Shown: positions 25,534-38,314 of the stretch, in pieces
How positions within the stretch are numbered: position 1 is the first letter of the stretch
How the letters are laid out: each line of letters begins with the position of its first letter
Source: Embleya scabrispora DSM 41855
GTDB lineage: Bacteria; Actinomycetota; Actinomycetes; Streptomycetales; Streptomycetaceae
NCBI RefSeq assembly: GCF_000372745.1
Contig: NZ_KB889680.1
Location: 397-64,396, forward strand
DNA length: 64,000 bases
Direction of reading: 5' to 3'
Notes under the pieces: generated by a model
What the model was told of the DNA's origin: nothing
What the model saw: only the letters and a program-made list of their open reading frames with translations
Database searches by the model: none
Made by a program: the position numbers and the translations under genes

Positions 25534-26517
25534 TCAGGGCCGGCCGCGGTTCTGGCCGTCGTAGCGCAGGATCGGGCTGTCCTCGCGCAGCAGCCGCTGC
25601 CGGTAGGCCACCGCGAGCCAGGCGGCCTCGCGGTAGGCGGCCTCCAACTCGTGGTAGACGGTGTCGATCAGGGCGGGTGCGGGACCGTTCTCGGTCCGAA
25701 AGGCCAGGAACAACCGGACCGTGAGCGGATCGCCGGCCAAAGGTCGGACCGCCATGTCCGGTCGCGGGCGCGAGGTGGGTTGGCACGGCGTGACCACCTC
25801 GCCGATCGCGACCAGGGACGCGGCGGTGAGGTAATCACCGTGCAGGATGCGGGGGTTGATGCCGGCATCGGACAACACCTCGCGCAGTCCCTCCCATTCG
25901 CCGTCCACGCTCGGGTCGACCATCCACTGATCGTCGGCCAGATCGGCGAGTTTGACCTCGGACTCGGCCGCGGCCTGGTGATCCGGCGACATCGCGATGA
26001 ACTGCGGCTCCCGCTCGACCAGTACGCGACGCCGAACCCCGTCCGGCACGCGCAGTGGGAAACCCTCGACCTCGTGCACGAACGCGACGTCGAGCTGACC
26101 GGCGGCGACCATCCCGAGCAGCGTGCTCGCCGACACGTCCACCCGCAAGTAGGTGTCGGTGGTGGGCAGTCGCAGCCGAAGCCGGCGCAACCAGTCGGCG
26201 ATCACCCGGTTCGCGGTGCCGCCGATGCGCAGGTGGGGCCCGGCGGTTCGGACCGCCTCGGCCTGGGTGTCGATGACCAGCGCGCTCATCTCGGCCATGA
26301 TGGGGCGGGCCCGATGCAGCATCGTGAGGCCGAGTGGAGTGGGTCGGCTGCCGGTCCGGTCGCGGACGAACAGCGGTGCGCCCAGGGCGTTTTCGATTCT
26401 TCTGAGCTGCGCGGTCAAGGACGGCTGGGTCATGCCGAGCAACCGGGCCGCAGCGTGCAGGCTGCCGGTGTCGCCGATGGCACACAGTGCGCGGAGGTGC
26501 CTCACCTCTAGCTCCAT
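25534..26517 (-). CDS. LysR-family regulator, SnpR-like
   Basis: A 327-aa LysR regulator. The N-terminal winged HTH is classical (LRALCAIGDTGSLHAAARLL, then QPSLTAQLRRIENALGAPLF). The rest is a two-lobed effector domain. The ATG at 26517 matches the family start MELEVRHLRAL; the open frame extends further upstream without similarity. It is divergent from a snapalysin gene at 26748. In Streptomyces lividans and relatives the same arrangement is snpR-snpA, in which the LysR protein activates the secreted small neutral protease. That precedent is the main basis for the role. The effector is unknown. Confidence 0.85.
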   Translation of the reverse strand: MELEVRHLRALCAIGDTGSLHAAARLLGMTQPSLTAQLRRIENALGAPLFVRDRTGSRPTPLGLTMLHRARPIMAEMSALVIDTQAEAVRTAGPHLRIGGTANRVIADWLRRLRLRLPTTDTYLRVDVSASTLLGMVAAGQLDVAFVHEVEGFPLRVPDGVRRRVLVEREPQFIAMSPDHQAAAESEVKLADLADDQWMVDPSVDGEWEGLREVLSDAGINPRILHGDYLTAASLVAIGEVVTPCQPTSRPRPDMAVRPLAGDPLTVRLFLAFRTENGPAPALIDTVYHELEAAYREAAWLAVAYRQRLLREDSPILRYDGQNRGRP

Positions 26518-26526
26518 GATGCGGAG

Positions 26527-26661
26527 GATAGGACGCACTATCGCGGTCGTACCAGACACCGGCGGGCGCGGGATCCGGGGGTGGGGCGTGAATCTTGTGA
26601 AACACGATGAGTGAATGTGCGGTGACGGTACGGGAACGGGCGGTGATACGACGGTGCTATC
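26527..26661. promoter_or_regulatory. Two GATA-n-TATC dyads between snpR-like and snpA-like genes
   Basis: GATAGGACGCACTATC (26527-26542) lies ten bases from the regulator start. GATACGACGGTGCTATC (26645-26661) lies 86 bp before the protease start. Both share GATA(C/G)GACG...CTATC. LysR regulators bind interrupted dyads of this size, one site for autoregulation and one for activation of the target. Confidence 0.55.
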
Positions 26662-26747
26662 GCCGATTGTCATCATCCGGGCCGGACCGGGCTCCCGTGA
26701 GACTCGTTGCGCACCGAACAGGTCTTCGGCACCCCAAGGAGCCCCCC

Positions 26748-27419
26748 ATGTCCCCACTGCGTCCCCGGAACCCCCGTAAGACCGTGATCACCGCGATACT
26801 CGGCCTCGGCCTCGCCGGCGGACTGATCGCCGCGCCCTCGGCGGCGGCCGGCAACGATGGAGTAGCGGCTCCCCTCCGCGCCTCCGCGCAGTACTCCGGT
26901 CAGGAAAGCCAGGCGCAGAACCAGGCGTTCTTCGATGCCGTGTTGAAGTCCGTGGCGGGCAAGCGCGCCGCGGCGGGGAACTCGGCGGCGGTGGTCACCG
27001 TCACGTACAGCGCCGCCAGCGCACCCACCTTCCGTACCCAGATTGCTCGTTCCGCGCAGATCTGGAACAGCTCGGTCACCAACGTCCGCCTTCAGGAAGG
27101 CAGCAACCCGGACTTCCGGTACTACGAGGGCAACGACTCGCGTGGTTCGTACGCGAGCACGAACGGCCACGGCAGTGGCTACATCTTCCTCGACTACCGA
27201 CAGAACCAGCAGTACGACTCGACCCGGGTCACCGCCCACGAGACCGGACACGTGCTCGGTCTGCCGGACCACTACTCGGGTCCGTGCAGCGAACTGATGT
27301 CCGGCGGCGGCCCCGGCACGTCCTGCACCAACCCGAACCCGAACGCGACGGAACGCGCACGGGTGAACCAGCTCTGGCGCAACGGCCTCGCGGCGGTCGC
27401 GGCTTCCGCGGCCTCCTGA
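26748..27419 (+). CDS. snpA: Snapalysin-type secreted zinc metalloprotease (M7)
   Basis: A 223-aa secreted protease. The ATG at 26748 follows AAGGAG. Residues 1-34 form a Sec signal peptide ([20 protein letters not shown], cleaved near PSAAAG), then a propeptide to about residue 75. The mature part has the M7 metzincin motif HExxHxxGxxD with His164, Glu165, His168, Gly171 and Asp174 ([13 protein letters not shown]), a Met-turn in CSELMSGG, and a disulphide pair. It is the small neutral protease of Streptomyces that hydrolyses milk and other proteins outside the cell. Regulation by the divergent LysR is expected. A strong hairpin terminator follows. Confidence 0.92.
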   Translation: MSPLRPRNPRKTVITAILGLGLAGGLIAAPSAAAGNDGVAAPLRASAQYSGQESQAQNQAFFDAVLKSVAGKRAAAGNSAAVVTVTYSAASAPTFRTQIARSAQIWNSSVTNVRLQEGSNPDFRYYEGNDSRGSYASTNGHGSGYIFLDYRQNQQYDSTRVTAHETGHVLGLPDHYSGPCSELMSGGGPGTSCTNPNPNATERARVNQLWRNGLAAVAASAAS

Positions 27420-27483
27420 TCCGATCCGGCGACGCGCAGCCGGGCCGACCGGCCCGGGCTCCCCTGCGCGTCGTCCACCGACC

Positions 27484-27522
27484 CGGCACCCGGCCATCGC
27501 CCCTCGCGGTGGCCGGGTGCCG
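27484..27522 (+). terminator. Hairpin terminator after snpA
   Basis: CGGCACCCGGCCA (27484-27496) pairs perfectly with TGGCCGGGTGCCG (27510-27522), a 13-bp stem with a 13-base loop, 65 bp after the stop. The rest of the 310-bp gap up to 27729 is G-rich and holds one copy of the TCCTC...CGCCGG repeat at 27588-27606. Confidence 0.78.
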
Positions 27523-27729
27523 TTCCATGGCCGGCCCGCGGGGGATTCGGCGGGCCGTCGGGCGCATTGGGCCTGGCGTCGGCTTCGTCCTCGGGCGCCG
27601 GATGGGCCGCATTGGTCGTGTGGAGCCGGTGGCCCCGCCGTCGCTGCCGTGTCCGCTTCTGCCTCCGCCGCCTCGCCCCGGCGTTCGGTTTCGGTTTTGG
27701 GGTGGGGGATTGGGCGGGAGGATGGGGGG

Positions 27730-28152
27730 ATGGTCGGGGAAGACGGTGTGCCGGTTGTGGTGGTGGACGCGGCGAACGTGGTCGGGTCGGTGCCGGACGG
27801 GTGGTGGAAGGATCGGTTCGGGGCCACCGAGCGGTTGCGGGACGCCCTGGTGGGGATGGCGGCGGCGGGGCTGCCCGGTGGGGCGGGTGCGCCGGAGTGG
27901 GCGCGGCGGGGGCCGTTGCACATCGTTCTCGTGGTCGAGGGTGCGGCCGGCGGGGTTTCCGAGGTGCCCGGAGTGCGGGTCGTGCGGGCTCCGGGGAGCG
28001 GCGACGACCGGATGGTCGAGTTCGTCGCGGCCGAGCGCGCGAGCGTGCCCGCGCGTCGCTGCCTCGTGGTGACGGCCGACCGCGGCCTGCGGGATCGGGT
28101 GCGCGCGCTCGGCGCCGAGGTGACGGGTCCTCGGGCGGTGCGCCCGGGCTGA
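27730..28152 (+). CDS. Small PIN/NYN-like protein (often labelled NTP pyrophosphohydrolase)
   Basis: A 140-aa soluble protein. It begins MVGEDGVPVVVVDAANVVG, and the VVDAANVVGSVPDGWWKDR opening, a conserved Glu in LVVEG, VRAPGSGDDRMVEFV and LVVTADRGLRDRVRALGAEV are typical of a conserved actinobacterial family. The alternating acidic residues at strand ends (DAAN, GDDR, TADRG) resemble a PIN/NYN nuclease core, which is why I prefer a nuclease-like reading over the pyrophosphohydrolase label. The ATG at 27730 has GGGAGGA upstream. It stands alone and activity is unproven. Confidence 0.65.
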   Translation: MVGEDGVPVVVVDAANVVGSVPDGWWKDRFGATERLRDALVGMAAAGLPGGAGAPEWARRGPLHIVLVVEGAAGGVSEVPGVRVVRAPGSGDDRMVEFVAAERASVPARRCLVVTADRGLRDRVRALGAEVTGPRAVRPG

Positions 28153-28285
28153 TTCGGGCTCACCCGCCGATGGCGGATATCGTGAGGTACGGCGGCCCGC
28201 CCACGCGGGGCCGACGTACCGAGGTCCCGTCCGCGCCGCCGGCCGTACCCGACACCCCGCCCCGTGGGCAATCGCCGGAGGAAGC

Positions 28286-28741
28286 ATGACCACCAACCGA
28301 GTCCGCAAGGGCGTGATCCGAGGCCGGATGGCCGCCTCCGGCGAGTCGTACGTCGTCGCCGCCCGCCGGATGACCGTCCCGCGCGGGTCCAAGGCCCCCG
28401 ACGCGCGGACCGCCGCAGCGCTGGCCACCCGCTACTGGGAGCCCGCCGAGAGCCTGGACCTGCCCTGCCCGTGTGGGGGCACCTGCGCTCCGGGCGAGCG
28501 CTGCACCCGTTGCCACGCCACCTACCGGCACGCCGCCCGGACTCCCGGCAGCGCCGGCGACGTCGAGGTCTGGCAGGACCGGTACGACTGCACCGGCTGC
28601 GCGAACAGCTACTCCTTCACGGTGACCCTCCCGGACCGCCCCTGGGGCACCGTGCAGACCGTCCCGCGACGCGGCGGCCAGGAACCGGTCGTCCGGATCA
28701 AGCCGTTCGAGGGCATCGACCACCCGAACCTCCCGGCCTGA
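28286..28741 (+). CDS. Hypothetical protein with Cys-rich (zinc-ribbon-like) region
   Basis: A 151-aa protein with a clear ribosome site (GGAGGA, eight bases before the ATG). The N-terminus (VRKGVIRGRMAASGESYVVA) is basic and looks nucleic-acid binding. Residues of about 60-110 contain two cysteine clusters, CPCGGTCAPGERCTRCHATY and DCTGCAN, which could bind one or two zinc ions. I do not recognise the family. It is monocistronic, with a GC-rich leader, and converges on the next gene. Confidence 0.6.
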   Translation: MTTNRVRKGVIRGRMAASGESYVVAARRMTVPRGSKAPDARTAAALATRYWEPAESLDLPCPCGGTCAPGERCTRCHATYRHAARTPGSAGDVEVWQDRYDCTGCANSYSFTVTLPDRPWGTVQTVPRRGGQEPVVRIKPFEGIDHPNLPA

Positions 28742-28794
28742 TCCCGCGCCTTCACCAAGGACCGGCGGGCCGGTGGTCGGCTCGAATCCCCGTT

Positions 28795-29772
28795 TCACTG
28801 TCCCGCGGGCAGGGGCTTCCTGCCCTTCACGGGTTCCAGTCGAAAGCGCTGGTCGGCGCTGCCCGAGCAGAGGGCCTGGGCCGCCTCGGCCTTGACCGTG
28901 GTCTCGTGGGGGCCGCCGAGGATGCCGACGCACAGACCGCTGTGGACCGGGCGAAGCCGGAAGACGCCGGGGTCCACCGGTTCGATCAGGAAACGCTCGT
29001 GGGCGGCGCCGGTGCAATCGCCGGGGCTGAGCAGCGCGCCGGGAACCAGGATGGCGTCGTCCACCCGAAGGCAGCCGACGCCGTCCACCGGGTTGCGCCA
29101 CTTGATCAGGTAGACGTCCGGCGCCACGGCGACCAGGTAGGTGTCCGGGACCACGTCGCCGCACGGGCGCTGGACGGCGATCGGGCGGTCGGTACGGCCG
29201 TTGCGTTCCCGGCCTTCGCCCAGGCACAACGACCCGTCGCCGATGTGGGTGGGCTTGATCAGGTAGAAGCCGTCGCGGACCCGGTTGGGAAAGGCGGCAT
29301 TTTCGTCGCCGTCCCCGTCGTCGGTGCCGTATCGGACGGCGCCGATCACGCCGATCGCGATCAGGAGGCCGGCCACGCCGACGGCGATCGCAATCAGCCG
29401 CCGCGGGCGGCGCCCGGTCGGCAGGGGTGGCGCGGGGTCGGGTACCTCGGCGGGTGCGGGCGTCGCGCGCTGTTCGCTCACTCGCCCCGCCGCGAGGTCC
29501 TCGCGGACCGTCAGCCAGCGGGCGGCGGCCTCCGCGTCCAGGCCGCAGGCGAACACCAACGCCTCGACCAGATCGGCCCGGGGGAGGGTGCCGCGACCGA
29601 GCGCGGCGGCGACCGTGCTGGCGGGCAGCACGTGCCCGGACGCCTCGGCCTTGGCCGCCAGTTGACGGTATGTCAGTGCCGACCACTCGCGTAACTCGCG
29701 TAACGCGGCCACGTACTCTGCGGCAGTGGTTGCGCTGTCCGGCCGGGGAGTCGTGTCGTCACACCGTGTCAC
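28795..29772 (-). CDS. Membrane protein with N-terminal HTH and C-terminal trefoil-like domain
   Basis: A 325-aa single-pass protein. Residues 15-95 resemble a Cro/C1-type HTH (LREWSALTYRQLAAKAEASG, then LPASTVAAALGRGTLPRADL), as in other actinobacterial XRE-membrane fusions. A Pro-rich linker leads to a transmembrane helix at about 127-147 (LIAIAVGVAGLLIAIGVIGA). The outer 170 residues contain three similar segments with Cys pairs (GDGSLCLGEG, DGVGCLRVDD, HSGLCVGILG), suggesting a beta-trefoil ricin-type sugar-binding fold. It may couple an extracellular ligand to DNA or a cytoplasmic partner. The start is a GTG at 29772. Confidence 0.65.
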   Translation of the reverse strand: MTRCDDTTPRPDSATTAAEYVAALRELREWSALTYRQLAAKAEASGHVLPASTVAAALGRGTLPRADLVEALVFACGLDAEAAARWLTVREDLAAGRVSEQRATPAPAEVPDPAPPLPTGRRPRRLIAIAVGVAGLLIAIGVIGAVRYGTDDGDGDENAAFPNRVRDGFYLIKPTHIGDGSLCLGEGRERNGRTDRPIAVQRPCGDVVPDTYLVAVAPDVYLIKWRNPVDGVGCLRVDDAILVPGALLSPGDCTGAAHERFLIEPVDPGVFRLRPVHSGLCVGILGGPHETTVKAEAAQALCSGSADQRFRLEPVKGRKPLPAGQ

Positions 29773-30229
29773 AAGGGTCCCGTTCGTTCACGTGGAAGCG
29801 TACACGCGGTAGCGAATGCGGCACCCATCGTGCCGGCAGTTCGGCGGGTCGGGGAGTCCCAGAAAAGTAACGAACCGGACCGGAATCCCGCCGTCGGCCC
29901 GGCGCGTTCGTACTCGGCCGGAGTGTGCCGGCGGCTGGTGATTGGTCTGAACCCCCTGTCCCGAGCCGTTCGGGACACGTGCCGCCCCTCGCCGTGACCT
30001 GCCGGGACAGGCGAGCGCCGTCCGGGACCGCCGAATCGGCTTGCCGACGGCCGCGTCGAACCCGCACTGTCGGGGGTTGCCCGACGGGTCGGGCCGCGGC
30101 GCGAAAGCGGTGATCGGGGGTGGCGGGTCGACCCGTCGGGCGAATCGGTGCGGCGGCCCGATCCGGCCGACTTCCGGCCCCGGTGGGCCGGCGCGCGCCG
30201 GGTGGCGGCGATGCGGTACGAAATCACCT
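29773..30229. other. Intergenic region between divergent genes
   Basis: A 457-bp gap holding the promoters of the HTH-membrane protein (leftward) and thpR (rightward). A GTGTCACA-type direct repeat overlaps the start of the leftward gene (29757-29773). No gene, RNA or strong dyad was recognised in the rest. Confidence 0.4.
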
Positions 30230-30820
30230 GTGAACGACGATGCCGCCCCGACCCGACCCCGGACCGTACGACTGTTCGTGGCGCTGGCCCCGCCGGACGA
30301 CGCCAAGGACGAACTGGCCCGGGCACTGCGGCCGATCCACGCCGCACATCCCCGGCTGCGCTGGAACCGGATCGAGGACTGGCACATCACGCTGGCCTTC
30401 CTCGGCGAGGTGCCGGTCGACGTGGTCGAGGCGCTGCGCGCACCACTGGCCGAGGTCGCCGCCTCGACCCGGCCGGTCGGCCTCGAACTGCGCGGCGCCG
30501 GGCAGTTCGACGAGCGCGTGTTGTGGAGCGGCGTGCAGGGCGAGTCGGACGCGCTGCACACGCTGGCCGACGTGGTGCGCGGCGTGGTTCGGGCGGGCGG
30601 CGTCGCGTTGGAGGACCGACCGCTGCGGGCGCACCTGACCCTGGCCCGGGCCCGCCGGGACAACCTCGACGGCATCGCGGCGGCCGCCCGCGAACTGGCC
30701 GGTTTCGCCGGCCGCCGCTGGTCGGCCCGGCGCCTGCACCTGGTCGGCAGCAACCTGGGCCGCGGCCCCGGCCCGATTCACTACCGCGATGTCGACTCCT
30801 GGCCGCTGACCGGCCACTGA
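30230..30820 (+). CDS. thpR: RNA 2',3'-cyclic phosphodiesterase (2H family)
   Basis: A 196-aa 2H phosphoesterase that opens 2',3'-cyclic phosphate ends of RNA. The two HxT motifs that define the active site are His52-Ile-Thr54 ([10 protein letters not shown]) and His135-Leu-Thr137 ([10 protein letters not shown]). Also typical are the opening [20 protein letters not shown] and [11 protein letters not shown] near the end. The GTG at 30230 gives the family length; it lacks a strong ribosome site and longer frames upstream have no similarity. It converges on icd and shares a terminator hairpin with it. Confidence 0.88.
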   Translation: MNDDAAPTRPRTVRLFVALAPPDDAKDELARALRPIHAAHPRLRWNRIEDWHITLAFLGEVPVDVVEALRAPLAEVAASTRPVGLELRGAGQFDERVLWSGVQGESDALHTLADVVRGVVRAGGVALEDRPLRAHLTLARARRDNLDGIAAAARELAGFAGRRWSARRLHLVGSNLGRGPGPIHYRDVDSWPLTGH

Positions 30821-30870
30821 GGCGGTACCGCCGTACATCTCGGGCGGCACCGGATGCGGCCGAAAACGCC

Positions 30871-30910
30871 GAACCGCCCCGGCCGGGCGGGTGGCCGGCC
30901 GGGGCGGTTC
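30871..30910. terminator. Shared terminator of thpR and icd
   Basis: GAACCGCCCCGGCC (30871-30884) pairs perfectly with GGCCGGGGCGGTTC (30897-30910), a 14-bp stem with a 12-base loop between two convergent genes. Confidence 0.8.
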
Positions 30911-30917
30911 GAAGGGG

Positions 30918-34804
<3,887 letters not shown>

Positions 34805-34860
34805 CGTTGGTGCGTTGGTGCGTTGGTGCGTTGGTGCGTTGGTGCGTTGGTGCGTCGGTG
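34805..34860. repeat. 8-bp tandem repeat (GTTGGTGC)n
   Basis: Six exact copies of GTTGGTGC run from 34805 to 34852, directly after the oxidase stop codon, followed by one degenerate copy (GTCGGTGT). It is a simple-sequence repeat prone to slippage. It lies 124 bp before the S9 peptidase start. Confidence 0.9.
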
Positions 34861-34983
34861 TCGTTCGTGTGTCGCGCCGCCCGTTGCCGCGTTGCTCGCC
34901 GCGTGCCGTCCGTTGCCGGTTCCCGGTGAGATTCCTCGTATCGCGTTTCGGCGGGACGCCTCGTCGTGCGCGTCCGTCATCGA

Positions 34984-37029
34984 ATGGAGATCGCGTTGAC
35001 TCCCGAACACTTCGAAACCGTCGAACAACACTTCCGGCGGCTGCACGAGCCCGCTTTCGGCGCGGCGCACGCGGCGGCCGACCCGAGCATCCGACCGGAC
35101 GGAACGGCGGTCGCCTTCACCGGTTCCGTGTTCACCGAACTGGTTGGCCAAGCCGTTACTCGGGTATGTCTGGCCGAGGCGGGCGGAGTTCGTATCCTGA
35201 CCGAAGGCGCGGGCAGCCAACGCATGCCCCGGTTCTCGCCGGACGGGACACTGCTCGCCCACCTTTCGGACGCCGAGCGCCCGGGCGACTTCCAACTCGA
35301 CGTGCTCGACGTGGCCACCGGGACGAGCGTGTGGCGGCCTCGGGTGCCCGGCACGGTGGAATACCTGAGCTGGTCGCCGGACGGTTCGGCGCTGTTGCTC
35401 GGCGTGGCCGGGTACGGCGCGGACCTCGCGGGCGGGCAGGGCTCCGGGACGACCGCGTCCGGGCCCGGGGAGGTGCCCGACTGGGCGCCGGTGGTCGATA
35501 CGAACTCGCCCGAACGCGGCGCCCGTTCGATCTGGATCGCGGAGCCGGCCGCGGGTCCGCGGAGCTGGGTGCTGCGGCAGGTGAGCGGTCCCGGGACGAA
35601 CGTGTGGGAGGCGTGTTGGGCGGGCTCCGACGCGCTGGTCTGCGTGACGAGCCCGGGGGCGGGTGAGGAGTCCTGGTACACCGCGGACCTGCGGCGGATC
35701 GCGCGGGCCGACGGGACGCAGACGGTACTGTGCACCGGTGAGCGGCAGTTCGGTGTGCCGTCCGCGTCGCCGTCGGGCCGGACGGTGGCCGTGGTGGAGG
35801 CGCTGTGCTCGGATCGCCAGGTGGTCGCCGGCGATCTGGTGCTGATCACGGTGGATGCGACGGGGTCCGCCGCGGATTCGGTGCGGATCGACACGAACGG
35901 CGTCGACGTCACCTCGACCGGCTGGCTCGACGAGGACCGGCTCGGGTGGACCGGGATACGCGGGCTCGACACGGTGGTCGGGGAGTACGAGCGGACCTCG
36001 GGCAAGGTCACCGAGCTCTGGCAAGGCGTCGATACCTTCGGTGGTCGCTATCCCGAACTCTCCTTCTCCACGCACGGGCACGCCGGCGTCCGGCACGGCT
36101 ACGACCGCTACCCGGAACTGGTGATCGTGCGGGGCGACTCCGTCCACACGATCGCGTCACTGGCCCACCCGGGCGCGGACTACCTGAGCGCGATCGCGGG
36201 CACCGCCGAGGCGGTGACCTGGACCGCGCCCGACGGCCTGGAGATCCAGGGCATCCTGTGCCGGCCGGCGGGTCCCGGGCCGTTTCCGCTGGTGACCCAT
36301 CTGCACGGCGGCCCGGTCTGGGGCTTTCGGAGCAGCTGGTCGATGGCCTTCCAGGGCACGCCGCTGCTGGTCGGTCGCGGGTACGCGGTGCTGCATCCCA
36401 ACCCGCGCGGCAGCGCCGGGCGCGGACAACGCTTCGTCGAGGCGGTGTTCGGCGACATGGGCGGCTCGGACACGCAGGATGTACTGTCCGGGATCGACGC
36501 GATGATCGCCCGGGGCATCGCCGATCCGGATCGGCTCGGCTTGATGGGCGGCTCGTACGGCGGGTTCATGTCGGCATGGTTGATCACCCAGGACGAGCGG
36601 TTCGCGGCGGCGGCGCCGACCGCGCCGGTCACCGACTGGATCTCGCAGCACCACACCTCGAACATCCCGCACTTCGACCGGATCTTCCTGGCCGACGAGC
36701 CGCTCTCCTACACCGGCCGCTACGTCGAGCGCAGCCCGCTGCGCTTCGCGGCGCAGGTGCGCACGCCCACTCTGCTGACGGCGGGCGCACTGGATCGATG
36801 CACCCCCGCCGGGCAGGCCATGGAGTTCCACCGCGCGCTGGTCGAGTCCGGCGTGGAGTCGACCCTCGTGGTGTATCCGCAGGAGGGCCACGGGGTACGG
36901 GCCTTCCCGGCCCTGATCGACCACTGTGCCCGCGTTCTGGGTTGGTTCGAACGACACATGGCGCCTGCTTCGGCGGGCGATGGCGCGGTGCCGGCCCAGG
37001 GCTCCGGGGCGGGGGGCGCGGCGGGCTGA
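34984..37029 (+). CDS. S9-family serine peptidase (prolyl oligopeptidase/acylaminoacyl type)
   Basis: A 681-aa cytoplasmic peptidase. The N-terminal 400 residues form a beta-propeller (repeats such as MPRFSPDGTLLAHLSD and VEYLSWSPDGSALLLG), followed by an alpha/beta hydrolase domain. The catalytic triad is Ser524 (GGSYGGFMSA), Asp604 (AGALDRCTPAGQ) and His636 (PQEGHGVRAF). HGGP and NPRGSAGRGQRF are the oxyanion and neighbouring S9C motifs. It hydrolyses short peptides. No signal peptide. The ATG at 34984 was chosen; a GTG at 34966 is also in frame. A convergent terminator follows at 37110. Confidence 0.9.
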   Translation: MEIALTPEHFETVEQHFRRLHEPAFGAAHAAADPSIRPDGTAVAFTGSVFTELVGQAVTRVCLAEAGGVRILTEGAGSQRMPRFSPDGTLLAHLSDAERPGDFQLDVLDVATGTSVWRPRVPGTVEYLSWSPDGSALLLGVAGYGADLAGGQGSGTTASGPGEVPDWAPVVDTNSPERGARSIWIAEPAAGPRSWVLRQVSGPGTNVWEACWAGSDALVCVTSPGAGEESWYTADLRRIARADGTQTVLCTGERQFGVPSASPSGRTVAVVEALCSDRQVVAGDLVLITVDATGSAADSVRIDTNGVDVTSTGWLDEDRLGWTGIRGLDTVVGEYERTSGKVTELWQGVDTFGGRYPELSFSTHGHAGVRHGYDRYPELVIVRGDSVHTIASLAHPGADYLSAIAGTAEAVTWTAPDGLEIQGILCRPAGPGPFPLVTHLHGGPVWGFRSSWSMAFQGTPLLVGRGYAVLHPNPRGSAGRGQRFVEAVFGDMGGSDTQDVLSGIDAMIARGIADPDRLGLMGGSYGGFMSAWLITQDERFAAAAPTAPVTDWISQHHTSNIPHFDRIFLADEPLSYTGRYVERSPLRFAAQVRTPTLLTAGALDRCTPAGQAMEFHRALVESGVESTLVVYPQEGHGVRAFPALIDHCARVLGWFERHMAPASAGDGAVPAQGSGAGGAAG

Positions 37030-37109
37030 AATGCGTTGCGGGGTACCGCTGTTGGGCCGAAGACGCGGGAAGGGCCCCGGAAACGCCCGTGCGGCTCGGC
37101 ACGGCCCAA

Positions 37110-37145
37110 GAAGGGCCCGCCACGCGTGGGCGAGGCGGGCCCTTC
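37110..37145. terminator. Terminator between the S9 peptidase and glycerophosphodiesterase
   Basis: GAAGGGCCCGCC (37110-37121) pairs perfectly with GGCGGGCCCTTC (37134-37145), a 12-base loop, between convergent genes. Confidence 0.8.
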
Positions 37146-37189
37146 GGGGTCAGCGGTATGAGGGTCCCTGTTCGGACCCGGGGCGTGTG

Positions 37190-38314
37190 TCAGGCCGCCG
37201 GCAGGCCGGCGCGGGCGGCGACGGCGGTGTCGGGCTGGTCGGCGAAGACGCCGTCCAGGCCGAGGCCGTAGAAGAGTTCGTACTCGGATGTGATGTCGCC
37301 GCGCGCGTTCGGGTCGGCGCCGAGCCGGAAGTCCAGTGGGAGGAACTGGTTCTCCGCGCGGAACGTCCAGGCGTGCACGATCAGTCCGGCACGGTGCGCG
37401 TCCCGGATCACCGAGGTCGGGGCGAGCAACTTGCCCGCGGCGTCACGCGGGACGATCAAATTCTTGTTGGTGCCGATGCCGTCCGCGTAGGTGCCGATCC
37501 ACTTCAGGTTCTCCGGCTTGACCAGGTCCTGGTAGGTGCGCGGGTCGTTCGCCACCGCGAGGTCGTAAGGGCGGCCGGTCGCGTCGAGCAGTTGCACGAG
37601 CTTGACGTCGATCATCCGGTTCAGCTTGCGCAGGTTCGTGGTCTCGAAGGACTGGATGTACACCTTGTCCTTGCGGCCGGAGAGCCGGTTGTGCTTGAGC
37701 GTCTGCACCAGGGGCTCCTCCAGCGGCAGCCCGATCGACTGGAAGTAGGTCGGGTGCTTGGTCTCCGGGTACACGCCGATCGTGCGGTTCACCCGCCGGC
37801 CCTCGGTCCGGGCCAGGTCCAGCACCTCCTGGAGGGTGGGCACCTCGAACCTGCCGTCGAAGGCGGTGTTCGTGGGCCGCACCTGCGGCAGCCGCTCCTT
37901 GGCCCGCAGCGTCTTGAGTTCGGCGAGGGTCAAGTCCTCGGTGAACCAACCGGTGACCGGGGTCCCGTCGATGGTCTTGGTGGTCCTGCGCGCGGCGAAC
38001 TCCGGATGCGTGGCGATGTCCGTGGTGCCGGAGATCTCGTTCTCGTGCCGGGCGACCAGCACCCCGTCCTTGGTCGAGACCAGGTCGGGTTCGATGTAGT
38101 CGGCGCCCAGCCGGATCGCCAGGCGGTAGCTCTCCAGGGTGTGCTCGGGCCGGTATCCACTGGCACCGCGGTGGCCGATCACGATCGGGTGGGCCGAGGG
38201 ACGCGACGAGGCGCGGGACGTGTCGTCCTGGGCCGCGGCGGCGGGTACCGCGACCAGGGTCGCCAGCAGCACGCCGGCCACACCGAGCGCGGGAAGGATA
38301 CGTCGCAACGCCAT
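37190..38314 (-). CDS. Secreted glycerophosphodiester phosphodiesterase
   Basis: A 374-aa exported phosphodiesterase (GDPD family) that releases glycerol-3-phosphate from glycerophosphodiesters. The Sec signal MALRRILPALGVAGVLLATL ends near AAAAQDD. The catalytic core is IVIGHRGASGYRPEHTLESY (HRGA...PEHT, where PENT is usual), IEPDLVSTKDGVLVARHENE and KVYIQSFETTNLRKL. The C-terminal GLDGVFADQPDTAV is also typical. The start was chosen for the signal peptide; AGGAG touches the ATG directly, which is unusual spacing. The role is probably phosphate or glycerol scavenging. Confidence 0.9.
   Translation of the reverse strand: MALRRILPALGVAGVLLATLVAVPAAAAQDDTSRASSRPSAHPIVIGHRGASGYRPEHTLESYRLAIRLGADYIEPDLVSTKDGVLVARHENEISGTTDIATHPEFAARRTTKTIDGTPVTGWFTEDLTLAELKTLRAKERLPQVRPTNTAFDGRFEVPTLQEVLDLARTEGRRVNRTIGVYPETKHPTYFQSIGLPLEEPLVQTLKHNRLSGRKDKVYIQSFETTNLRKLNRMIDVKLVQLLDATGRPYDLAVANDPRTYQDLVKPENLKWIGTYADGIGTNKNLIVPRDAAGKLLAPTSVIRDAHRAGLIVHAWTFRAENQFLPLDFRLGADPNARGDITSEYELFYGLGLDGVFADQPDTAVAARAGLPAA

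Noticed and set aside
28770-28800. tRNA T-loop-like sequence GGCTCGAATCCCC
   Set aside because: No matching acceptor, D or anticodon stems around it. No tRNA or rRNA gene was found anywhere in the window.
34805-34860. Phase-variable coding repeat
   Set aside because: The repeat lies after the oxidase stop and before the S9 start, so length changes would not shift a reading frame.
34984-37029. TTA-like string GCCGTTACTCGG in the S9 peptidase as a bldA signal
   Set aside because: The TTA is out of frame (GCC GTT ACT).
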